The position numbers and the translations under genes were made by a program. From NCBI GenBank assembly GCA_964638815.1, contig CAZXBB010000224.1, positions 1 to 22,911 of the forward strand: 22,911 nt of DNA, written 5' to 3'. The notes under the pieces were generated by a model. That model was given only the letters and a program-made list of their open reading frames with translations, had not been told where the DNA came from and made no database searches. The DNA comes from CAZXBB01 sp964638815. Lineage in GTDB: Bacteria; Planctomycetota; Phycisphaerae; Phycisphaerales; SM1A02. Positions 6,792 through 13,620 of the stretch are shown here, piece after piece (position 1 is the first letter of the stretch; each line of letters opens with the position of its first letter).

Positions 6792-9030
6792 CAGAGGCGT
6801 CCGGTTCGATCCGCCGCACCACATGCGGCTTTACAGGGCGACCGGCAAGGTCATCACGCTGCTCCTGAAGGCGTTCCGCATCGAGCTGCGCGTCTCCGGG
6901 ATCGACCGCCTCCCCGACGTCCCGGTGCTGTTCGTCGTCAACCACTTCACCCGGTTCGAGACGTTTCTCCTCCCCTACGCGATCTACCACCGTCTCGGCC
7001 GGACGGTGCATTCGCTCGCAACGCACAGTCTCTTCACGGGCCTGCTCGGACGATACCTGACCGCGATCGGCGTGATGAGCGTGCGCGATCCGCTTCGCAA
7101 TCGCCGGATCATCGGCGAGCTGATGACCGGGCGCTGCGACTGGGTGATCTACCCCGAAGGCGGGCTGGTCAAGTCGAAGCGCACGACGCTCAGGCGCCGG
7201 GGGAGCGGCAAGGGCCAGGCGCCGCGTCGCCCGCGCACCGGCGCGGCGATGATGGCGCTCAAGGCCGAGATCGGCCGGCGCCGCTACATCGATGCGTGCC
7301 GGTCCGGGGACCGCGCGCGCATGCACTACTACGAGACGCGTTATGACTTCTCCGGGCCGGAGGGCGTGGCCGCCCGATCGCCGGTCGTCGTTCCCGTGAC
7401 GATCACCTACCCGCGGCTGCGGGCCGGGCGCAACGCGCTCAACCGGCTCCTGAAACTGGTGAGCCGGCAGGTCGATCCGAGAACGGACGAGGAGCTCCAG
7501 GTCGAGGGCACGCTCCTCTTGGCCGAGGCGAAGATGAACTTCCACTTCGGCGATCCCCTCCCCGTGTCGGACTACCTCGACCGCGGCACCGAAGCTGCAC
7601 GCCGCGTGGCGTCGCTCTTCGGTGAGCAGCGGCGCAACGATCTGCTCCTGCGCCGGCAGGCACGGCGGCTCACCGCCACGATGATGCGATCGATCTACGA
7701 CGGCACTGAGATCACGTTCGACCATCTCTTCTGCTACGGGCTGCGGGCGACACGCGACGATGTGATTCCCGTGCGGCGATTCCACGAGTCCCTCTATCTC
7801 GCGGCGATGCAGCTCCGCGGCGACGACCGCGTCCGCCTGCACGCGGTCCTCTCCAACGGCATCGCCGCGCTGACCACCGGCGCGCCGTTCGAGCCGCTCG
7901 AGAGCATCGAGCGGCTCGCGATCGCCGAGGGCGTCCTTCACCGGGAGAACGGAACGTACGTCATCAACCGCGCGGCGCTGCTTCAGCATCACGACCGCAA
8001 CGAGGTGCGTCTGCGGAAGATGGTGCAGGTGATCGCGAACGAGGTCGAGGCCATGGACCGCGTCGCGCCCACCGTGCGGTCCGCGGTCAACCTGAGCGAC
8101 ACGGCGCTCGGCGCCCGCCTCCCCCGGGCGATCCTCGAGAGCGACCGGGCCATCTTCCGGCGCGAGTACGCCCGGTGGCGCGAACCAGGTGTCTCGCGGC
8201 CACCGGCGTTCGGCGAGCCGTTCTTTCTCGAAGCGCCGAAGGCGAGGGCGGGCGTCGTGCTCGTACACGGCTACCTGTCGTGCCCCGAGCAGATGCGTCC
8301 GCTCGCGGAGCACCTGCACGGCCGCGGGCACAGCGTCTACGTCGTTCGTCTCGACGGGCACGGCACGGCGCCCGCGCACCTCAACGAGGTCACGTGGCAG
8401 CGCTGGCTCGGCCCCGTGGCGCAGGCCCACACGGCGCTGCGTCATTCGTGCGAGCGCACGTTCATCGTCGGCTTCTCGCTGGGCGGGCTGCTCGGGCTGC
8501 TGCTCGCGGCGGACCTCGGAGCGGGGGTGGACGGGCTCGTCTCGATCAGCGCCCCGCTGAGGCTGCGCAACCGCCTCGCGACGCTCGTGCCCGCCGTCGT
8601 CGGCGCGAACCGGATGCTGCGCCGCGTGCAGCCCGGCCGTGAACACCCGAGCCGCGCCAACTGCTCCGAGTCACCCGACCTCAACTACCCGGTCGATTAC
8701 CTGCACGGCCTGCGCGAGCTTCGCCGCGCGATGGCCGCGTGCCGCCGGTCGCTTCCGCGGGTGACCGCGCCCGCGCTCGTCGTCCACGCCGATCGCGACC
8801 CGGTGTCGCACCCGGGGAGCGCCGGCCGGCTGCTGAGTGGCCTTTCCTCGCGCGTCAAGGAGGGCGCGACCATCGAGTCGTCGCGTCACGTCATCGTGCG
8901 CGGCGAGCATTCGGCCGCGCTGTTCGAGGTCGTGGCGAGGTTCATCGACGAGCGGCTGGGCGCGACCGCCCCCCCGGTGAGGCAGCGGGGTCGCGATCGG
9001 AACCGAAGCGATGCCGATCGCGGGGGTTGA
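6781..9030 (+). CDS. Fusion protein: PlsC-type acyltransferase + alpha/beta hydrolase
   Basis: A 749-residue two-domain protein. The N-terminal acyltransferase-like domain (about 20-265) has the acceptor motif NHFTRFE (H55 to E60, an HX4E variant of the usual HX4D) and the YPEGG motif (124-128), then PVVVPVTITYP, as in 1-acylglycerol-3-phosphate acyltransferases. A helical middle region (about 280-470) of unknown function follows. The C-terminal alpha/beta hydrolase (about 488-727) has GVVLVHGY, the nucleophile S566 in GFSLGG, a likely acid D671 or D673 in HADRDP, and catalytic H703 in SSRHVI; it resembles monoacylglycerol lipases/carboxylesterases. The triad appears intact. ATG 6781 overlaps the ACAD stop and has GGGAG (6771-6775) 5 nt upstream. 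Likely role: remodelling glycerolipid acyl chains alongside beta-oxidation (inference). No signal peptide or clear transmembrane segment was seen. Confidence 0.85.
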   Translation: MERSRGVRFDPPHHMRLYRATGKVITLLLKAFRIELRVSGIDRLPDVPVLFVVNHFTRFETFLLPYAIYHRLGRTVHSLATHSLFTGLLGRYLTAIGVMSVRDPLRNRRIIGELMTGRCDWVIYPEGGLVKSKRTTLRRRGSGKGQAPRRPRTGAAMMALKAEIGRRRYIDACRSGDRARMHYYETRYDFSGPEGVAARSPVVVPVTITYPRLRAGRNALNRLLKLVSRQVDPRTDEELQVEGTLLLAEAKMNFHFGDPLPVSDYLDRGTEAARRVASLFGEQRRNDLLLRRQARRLTATMMRSIYDGTEITFDHLFCYGLRATRDDVIPVRRFHESLYLAAMQLRGDDRVRLHAVLSNGIAALTTGAPFEPLESIERLAIAEGVLHRENGTYVINRAALLQHHDRNEVRLRKMVQVIANEVEAMDRVAPTVRSAVNLSDTALGARLPRAILESDRAIFRREYARWREPGVSRPPAFGEPFFLEAPKARAGVVLVHGYLSCPEQMRPLAEHLHGRGHSVYVVRLDGHGTAPAHLNEVTWQRWLGPVAQAHTALRHSCERTFIVGFSLGGLLGLLLAADLGAGVDGLVSISAPLRLRNRLATLVPAVVGANRMLRRVQPGREHPSRANCSESPDLNYPVDYLHGLRELRRAMAACRRSLPRVTAPALVVHADRDPVSHPGSAGRLLSGLSSRVKEGATIESSRHVIVRGEHSAALFEVVARFIDERLGATAPPVRQRGRDRNRSDADRGG

Positions 9031-9051
9031 GCGTCCGCGACCGCCCGCTCA
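9028..9051. other. Convergent-gene stem holding both stop codons
   Basis: TGAGCG (9028-9033) pairs with CGCTCA (9046-9051) around a 12-nt GC-rich loop. The TGA of the plus-strand fusion gene and the TGA of the minus-strand DUF3179 gene form the two outer ends of the stem. No T-run follows on either side, so terminator function is only possible, not shown. Confidence 0.4.
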
Positions 9052-10131
9052 GGCGTCGTCCGGCAGCAGCGTGATGTCCGGGTCCATCGCGTACCACGCG
9101 AACCAGAAGCCGTAGGCGACGTCGGTCGCGTTGTCTCCCGTCACCCACACCGCATCCGGGTCCGTCGCGTGGCGGAACGTCACGCCGTTCGCCGGGTCGG
9201 TCCACGTTCCCTTGTCGCCGCAGCGTCGCGCGACGTCGGCGAACGGGTACAGGCGTCGCGCGGCGCCGGCGCCGACGACGATGCAGGGTGACTTCAGCCG
9301 CAGCCGGTCGGTCGGCGCCATCGGCTCGACGGGGAACAGCAGCTCGTCCGTGCGGTCGTACGGCTTGTAGCTGGTTTCGTGGTATCGCTTGAGGTCGTCG
9401 TACGGCGCCAGCACGGTCGTGTCGGGGTGCTGCTCGAGCCACGCGCCCCAGTGCAGGAGGGCGAACGGCACGGTTCCCAGCGTCCGGCCCTCGGCGGCGG
9501 CCGGTCCGGCGATCGCGCGGGCCTGGAGCTGCGACCAGAGACTCTCCCCGCCCGGTCCGGCCCGGTCGTACATGACCAGGTTGGAGTTGAAGAGCAGACC
9601 GCTCGTGCCGAAGATCATCGGCTCGGCCCCCGCGACGACGCGGTCGAACACCATGGCCGCGTCGCAGAGCGGGCTGTACGTCACGGCGATCGGCCGCCCG
9701 CCGACGACGTCGTTGGCGACCTCGTGGAGCTTCAGCAGCAGGAGCGGGTACGCGCGGGCCTCGCCGTTGATCGTGACCCCGATGACCCGATCCGCGGGCA
9801 CGAGGTACTTGCCGTAACGGTCACGGTTCTCCGCTACGACGCCGCTGCCCGGCATGACCGCCGGATCGATGAGCGGGCCCATCAGGTCGCGGTGGAGCTG
9901 GGCCGCGACGAGCCGGTCGCGCGGTATCACGCACGTCGCAAGGTCAAAGCCGTACGTCGCAGGGTCGTGTCCGTCCCCGGGCGGTCGCTCCCGGAATCGC
10001 TTCAGCGCCGGCCCGACCGTCATCACGACGATCACGATCGACAGCAGCGCCGTGAGGACCAGGACCCAGCCGCCGCTGGCGAAGGTGAACATTCGGGGCG
10101 GGGCGGCGGCATCGGAGGAGGGCGTCGTCAT
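9049..10131 (-). CDS. DUF3179 domain-containing protein, membrane-anchored
   Basis: A 360-residue protein of the DUF3179 family, whose function is not known. One hydrophobic segment (about 20-42, GWVLVLTALLSIVIVVMTVG) after a short polar N-terminus should anchor it in the inner membrane, with the bulk of the protein outside the cytoplasm (inference). Family hallmarks are VIGVTINGEARAYPL (117-131), HEVANDVVGGRPIAVTYSPLC (the Cys is C157), the segment FGTSGLLFNSNLVMYDR, and ESLWSQ. It is downstream of the porin on the same strand but behind a strong terminator. Only about 27 nt separate the terminator from the ATG, with no Shine-Dalgarno; a -10-like TATCAT (complement of 10141-10146) lies 9 nt upstream of the ATG, which could mean a near-leaderless transcript. 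Family call is firm; role unknown. Confidence 0.88.
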   Translation of the reverse strand: MTTPSSDAAAPPRMFTFASGGWVLVLTALLSIVIVVMTVGPALKRFRERPPGDGHDPATYGFDLATCVIPRDRLVAAQLHRDLMGPLIDPAVMPGSGVVAENRDRYGKYLVPADRVIGVTINGEARAYPLLLLKLHEVANDVVGGRPIAVTYSPLCDAAMVFDRVVAGAEPMIFGTSGLLFNSNLVMYDRAGPGGESLWSQLQARAIAGPAAAEGRTLGTVPFALLHWGAWLEQHPDTTVLAPYDDLKRYHETSYKPYDRTDELLFPVEPMAPTDRLRLKSPCIVVGAGAARRLYPFADVARRCGDKGTWTDPANGVTFRHATDPDAVWVTGDNATDVAYGFWFAWYAMDPDITLLPDDA

Positions 10132-10158
10132 GGGAGCGGGATGATAGACATGCGAACT

Positions 10159-10189
10159 AAAAAACGGCCGGCTCCGAAGAGCCGGCCGT
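10159..10189 (-). terminator. Intrinsic terminator of the porin gene
   Basis: On the minus strand an 11-bp perfect stem ACGGCCGGCTC / GAGCCGGCCGT closes a TTCG tetraloop (10175-10178) and is followed by six T residues (complement of 10159-10164). It lies 32 nt past the porin stop. It is a textbook Rho-independent terminator, and should uncouple the porin from the DUF3179 gene just downstream. Confidence 0.93.
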
Positions 10190-10221
10190 CGAACAGGTAA
10201 CGAGCATCCTGACTGATCGGA

Positions 10222-11541
10222 TCAGAAGGTCATCTGCAGCTGGCTGCGGAGAACGAGCTGATCCTCCTGCGCCGGCGGGCCGGCCGAGTCCGTGCGCCAG
10301 CCGATCGGGCCGCCGGCGGCGCCCCAGAAGGCGGTCACGGGGTCGAGGGCGAAACCGACATCGGTCGTCCACTTCATGCCGTGCTTCGCAAAGTACTTGT
10401 TGACGCCGACCGTGATGATGGTGAGATCATCGATGTTGGCCGCCGTGTTGTCCTCGTCGCCGTACTCGAAGCGACCGAAGAGCTCCCAGTCGTCGCTGAG
10501 GAAGAAACCGCCCTGAACCACGAAGCCCCAGGGGTTCTCGTTGTTGGCGGACGGGTCGGTGTCCTGGTACATGAGGGCCGCGAAGAGGCTCGCCCCATCC
10601 CACTCGGCAGTGACGTCGACCGTGATGAGCGTGAGCTCGGTCTCCGTCGCGAGGGTTCCGGACTCACCCTCCTCGTAGTGGATCGCACCACCGAGGAGAA
10701 GGCCGAATTCGCCGCCCCGCCAGCCGGCGAAGTCCTCGAACTGGCCCCAGTTGCCCGAGAGCATCGCTTCCGCGCGGAACGTGAAGGCGTACTCGATCAT
10801 GTCCGTCACGAACGTCGTGTTCTGGCTGCGGAGACCATCGCTGAACGCGGCTGCCCACCGGAAGCAGTCGTAGGTCCGCATGAGCGCGACACCCTGCGAG
10901 TAGCCCTGGTTGAGGGTCTCGTTGACCAGCGAGCGATCGACCGCGAGCTGGTAGTAGCTCTCCACCAATTCCTCGCGGAGGACCGGCAGCTTGAACTGGC
11001 CGAGCCGCAGTGTCCAGCCGTCGCCCATGTCCTTGTCGATATAGGCGTTGTCGAGCGTGAAGGTCCCGGTGCCGTTGACGAAGCCGCCGCGGATGTTGTA
11101 CTTCCAGGTGCTGTCGTAGACGTGACCGCTGAAGGCGAGCTTCGCGCGGGCGATCTCGAAGCCGGCCTGGTTGGAGTCGCTACCGGCCAGATCATCCTGG
11201 ATGTTCCACACGTAGCGGACCTGCGTCTGACCGTTGATCTTCAGGGAGAAGGCCCCGTCGGAGCTGCCGATCATGAAGCCATTGTCGTAACCGGCCGTCA
11301 TCCCGCTCTGGAGCAGGCTCGCCCGTGTGTCGGCGTCCGCGAGGACGTCGTGAACGAGGGCTCGGACTTCATTTGCCCGCTCTTCGGTCAGCCAGTTGTC
11401 ACCCCTGAGCCGGGCGACCTGTGCCTCAAGTTCGGCGATACGCGCCTCTTGATCCTGGGCTCCCGTCGGGTCGGCGAAGCTCGCGCCAGGCAGCGCAAGA
11501 GCGCACGCACCCGCGAGGGCGACTCGCGTCGAAAGACTCAT
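10222..11541 (-). CDS. Outer-membrane porin, phosphate-selective OprO/OprP-like
   Basis: A 439-residue beta-barrel porin. A signal peptide covers residues 1-23, with probable cleavage after SFA before DPTGAQ. A short coiled coil follows (about 28-47, QDQEARIAELEAQVARLRGDN region), then a linker and a barrel of alternating aromatic/polar strands (for example FSLKINGQTQVRYVW, WTLRLGQFKLPVLREEL, WELFGRFEYGDEDN). It ends in QLQMTF, a C-terminal phenylalanine typical of BAM-recognised barrels. RLGQFKLPV matches the conserved OprO/OprP strand. The N-terminal coiled coil resembles that of porins from organisms with an unusual cell wall, where it may contact periplasmic or wall components. Strong Shine-Dalgarno, long 5' region and dedicated terminator indicate a monocistronic, highly expressed gene. 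Substrate is unproven; phosphate is only the family label. Confidence 0.88.
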   Translation of the reverse strand: MSLSTRVALAGACALALPGASFADPTGAQDQEARIAELEAQVARLRGDNWLTEERANEVRALVHDVLADADTRASLLQSGMTAGYDNGFMIGSSDGAFSLKINGQTQVRYVWNIQDDLAGSDSNQAGFEIARAKLAFSGHVYDSTWKYNIRGGFVNGTGTFTLDNAYIDKDMGDGWTLRLGQFKLPVLREELVESYYQLAVDRSLVNETLNQGYSQGVALMRTYDCFRWAAAFSDGLRSQNTTFVTDMIEYAFTFRAEAMLSGNWGQFEDFAGWRGGEFGLLLGGAIHYEEGESGTLATETELTLITVDVTAEWDGASLFAALMYQDTDPSANNENPWGFVVQGGFFLSDDWELFGRFEYGDEDNTAANIDDLTIITVGVNKYFAKHGMKWTTDVGFALDPVTAFWGAAGGPIGWRTDSAGPPAQEDQLVLRSQLQMTF

Positions 11542-11550
11542 TTGAAAGCT

Positions 11551-11556
11551 CTCCTA
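11551..11556 (-). promoter_or_regulatory. Strong Shine-Dalgarno of the porin gene
   Basis: The minus strand reads TAGGAG here, 9 nt before the ATG at 11541. It is the best ribosome binding site on the minus strand of the window and fits an abundant outer-membrane protein. Confidence 0.8.
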
Positions 11557-11985
11557 CATCAGTGATGGACGCCTGTTACCAGCGAGACGCCCTGTTCATC
11601 CACCCGCCCGCAACATGCCAGACCCACCCGGCCCGGCACGGACGTGATTTTCCGCTATCGGCAGTTTCCCGCCGAATCATCCAAAGGCGGGATGATACTC
11701 ATTTCGCCAACGGTCGCTACGTGAGTCGGTGGTTTCAGGCAAAAACCGGTATTCCGCCCTGTCGGCCGCGCGGGCACAGATCGCCTATCTTTCTGGAAAT
11801 ACTGGCTTTACGAGCATCCATGGACACCGGCTGATGCGGGAAAAATTCGCGCTTACGAAACGCCGGCGGCGCAGCGGATGCGCGAGAAGTTTTTTGGCGC
11901 GTCGCCGGGATTCGAGTCACGAACTGACTCGCGCGGCCTCGCGCGGGCCCCGCGCGCGCCCCGCGCGCGCCTCGCGCGCGCCGGC
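11557..11985. other. Gene-free region upstream of the porin and downstream of radA
   Basis: No credible gene was found. The part nearest the porin (11557-11850) is noticeably less GC-rich than its surroundings and should hold the porin promoter on the minus strand. The best match I can offer is TTGCCT, 17 bp, TAGCGA (complement of about 11713-11741), which is weak. A 6-bp hairpin (CGAGTC 11913-11918 with GACTCG 11926-11931) follows. From 11931 to 11984 the sequence is almost purely G and C, with runs of alternating CGCGCG that could adopt Z-form or strong hairpins. Confidence 0.5.
11841..11863 (-). terminator. Possible weak terminator downstream of radA
   Basis: Minus strand reads GCGTTTCGTAAGCGC, able to form a 6-bp stem with one G-U pair and a 3-nt loop, then GAA and TTTTT. 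The stem is short and it lies about 190 nt past the radA stop, so the call is tentative. Confidence 0.25.
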
Positions 11986-12064
11986 TCAGACGCGCCGGGT
12001 CAGACGCGCCGGGTCAGACGCGCCGGGTCAGACGCGCCGGGTCAGACGCGCCGGGTCAGACGCG
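11986..12064. repeat. 14-bp tandem array running into the radA stop codon
   Basis: Five perfect copies of TCAGACGCGCCGGG start at 11986, 12000, 12014, 12028 and 12042; a sixth, partial copy (TCAGACGCG) starts at 12056. Read on the minus strand the unit is CCCGGCGCGTCTGA, and the TGA of the sixth copy is the actual stop codon of radA. Because 14 is not a multiple of 3, the downstream copies place TGA in all three minus-strand frames. Confidence 0.95.
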
Positions 12065-13546
12065 GCGACCCGGGGCAGCCGGCGCCGGCTCGAGGAGACC
12101 GAGCGCGTCGGCCACGGTTCGCATGGTGCGGGGTCCGCTCCCCGGTGCGGGCGCGGTGGCTCTCATGGGACCCGTCACGACCATGTCGTACCCGTGGCGG
12201 GCGGCGGCGTGCAGTCGCGACTCCAGACGCGGCGGCGTGCGGATCTCCCCGCCCAGCCCGACCTCGCCGACGGCCGCCACGCCGGCGGGCAGGTGACGGC
12301 GGTAATGCGCGCCGGCGATGGCAAGACACAGCGCGAGATCGGCCGCGGGCTCGACGATCCGCAGCCCGCCGACGGCCGAGACGAAGACGTCCTGGTCGGC
12401 CAGCCGCAGCCCCCCGTGCTGCTCGAGCACGGCAATGAGCATCGCGAGCCGGCTGCCGTCGAGACCGCTGGTCTTGCGCTTCGCACTGCCGAGGAATCCG
12501 GGCGCGGTCAGCGCCTGGACCTCGACCATCAGGCAGCGCGTCCCGTGGACCACCGGGCACGGGACGGCGCCCGCCGCCGGAGTCGTCGTGAGGTCCGCGA
12601 TCGGGCCCGAATCGAGAACCTCCGCGAGACCGTGTCCCCCCATCTCGAAGAGGCCGACCTCGAGCGTGGTTCCGTAACGGTTCTTGATGCCTCGGACGAC
12701 GCGATGCGCGTGGTGACGGTCACCCTCGAACGAGAGCACCACGTCCACAAGATGCTCGAGGAGCTTCGGTCCGGCGAACTGCCCGTCCTTCGTCATGTGT
12801 CCGACCAGGGCGACGGCCATCCCCGACACCTTCGCGAGGTGAACGAGATCGGTGCAGCAACGCCGCAACTGCGTGACGGAGCCGGGTGACGCGTCGAGGT
12901 CGCCTTTGTAGACCATCTGGATCGAGTCGATCACGAGGACGGCCGGGCGCACTTTCCGCGCCTGCTCCGCGATGCGCGCGAGGTTCGTCTCGGCGAGGAT
13001 ATAGAGATGGTCGATGGCGCCGGTCGCCGGTACCGCCCCGGGGCCGTCGCCTGCGGACGCGAGCACGCGCTCCGCCCGGAGCCGCGTCTGGTAGGCCGAC
13101 TCCTCGCTGGTCGCGTAGAGCACGCGGGAGCCCCCTGCTGCCAGGCCCGCCGCGGCCTGGAGCAGCAGCGTCGACTTCCCGATGCCGGGGTCGCCGCCAA
13201 GCAGCGTCACGGACCCGGGCACGAAGCCGCCGCCGAGAACCCGGTCGAACTCGCCGATGCCCGTCGGAATGCGGTCAACCTCGGCCCGCTCGACCTCGCC
13301 CAGGGGCACGGCGGTCGCGATCGAGGCCGCTCCGGTCGCTCCGGTCGCTCCGATCCCAGCGTCGCCCCCGGCGATCGCCGCCGTCCACTCCGCCGCCATG
13401 CTCTCGCCCGCCGCCGCCGCGCCGACCTTCGGCTCGGTGTAGCGCTCGAGTGCGTCCCATGTCCCGCAATCCGGGCACTTGCCCATCCAGCGGCTCTGAA
13501 CGCCCCCGCACTCGCGGCAGAGGAAGTGGGTCTTCGTCTTCGCCAT
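12056..13546 (-). CDS. radA: DNA repair protein RadA (Sms)
   Basis: A 496-residue RecA-family ATPase that helps process recombination intermediates by branch migration. An N-terminal zinc finger has C10, C13, C24 and C27 (CRECGGVQSRWMGKCPDC). Walker A is GGDPGIGKST (117-126) and Walker B is VLVIDS (203-208). The RadA-specific KNRYG motif is at 288-292, and the C-terminal Lon-protease-like domain spans about 325-480 (GLDGSRLAMLIAVLEQHGGL, DLALCLAIAGAHY). Somewhat longer than typical RadA because of an Ala/Gly/Thr-rich insert (about 40-80) between finger and ATPase core, encoded partly by a 9-bp repeat. ATG 13546 is chosen because it directly precedes the zinc finger; the long upstream open frame is inside the methyltransferase gene. 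It lies 74 nt after the methyltransferase gene and is probably the last gene of that operon. Confidence 0.96.
   Translation of the reverse strand: MAKTKTHFLCRECGGVQSRWMGKCPDCGTWDALERYTEPKVGAAAAGESMAAEWTAAIAGGDAGIGATGATGAASIATAVPLGEVERAEVDRIPTGIGEFDRVLGGGFVPGSVTLLGGDPGIGKSTLLLQAAAGLAAGGSRVLYATSEESAYQTRLRAERVLASAGDGPGAVPATGAIDHLYILAETNLARIAEQARKVRPAVLVIDSIQMVYKGDLDASPGSVTQLRRCCTDLVHLAKVSGMAVALVGHMTKDGQFAGPKLLEHLVDVVLSFEGDRHHAHRVVRGIKNRYGTTLEVGLFEMGGHGLAEVLDSGPIADLTTTPAAGAVPCPVVHGTRCLMVEVQALTAPGFLGSAKRKTSGLDGSRLAMLIAVLEQHGGLRLADQDVFVSAVGGLRIVEPAADLALCLAIAGAHYRRHLPAGVAAVGEVGLGGEIRTPPRLESRLHAAARHGYDMVVTGPMRATAPAPGSGPRTMRTVADALGLLEPAPAAPGRRV
13329..13355. repeat. 9-bp in-frame repeat within radA
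   Basis: GCTCCGGTC is present twice, followed by a variant GCTCCGATC. On the coding strand it gives an alternating Gly-Ala-Thr run (GIGATGATGA) in the linker between zinc finger and ATPase core. Being a multiple of three, copy changes would leave the frame intact. Confidence 0.8.
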
Positions 13547-13620
13547 GCGGCGGAGTCTACGGCGCAAGCGGGGACGGTGGCGGCCCGACGCGGAATCGCC
13601 ACCGGCGCCCGCATCCGGTG

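Noticed and set aside
10381..11565. Long plus-strand open frame opposite the porin
   Set aside because: The minus-strand frame has a signal peptide, barrel strands, terminal Phe, strong Shine-Dalgarno and a terminator; the opposite frame has none of these.
11986..12064. CRISPR-like array
   Set aside because: Units are contiguous 14-mers with no spacers and no cas genes are present; it is a simple tandem repeat. The same holds for 1014-1080.
11878..12889. Plus-strand frames running through the 14-bp array and opposite radA
   Set aside because: They are open only because the repeat lacks stops on that strand; radA on the other strand has all its motifs.
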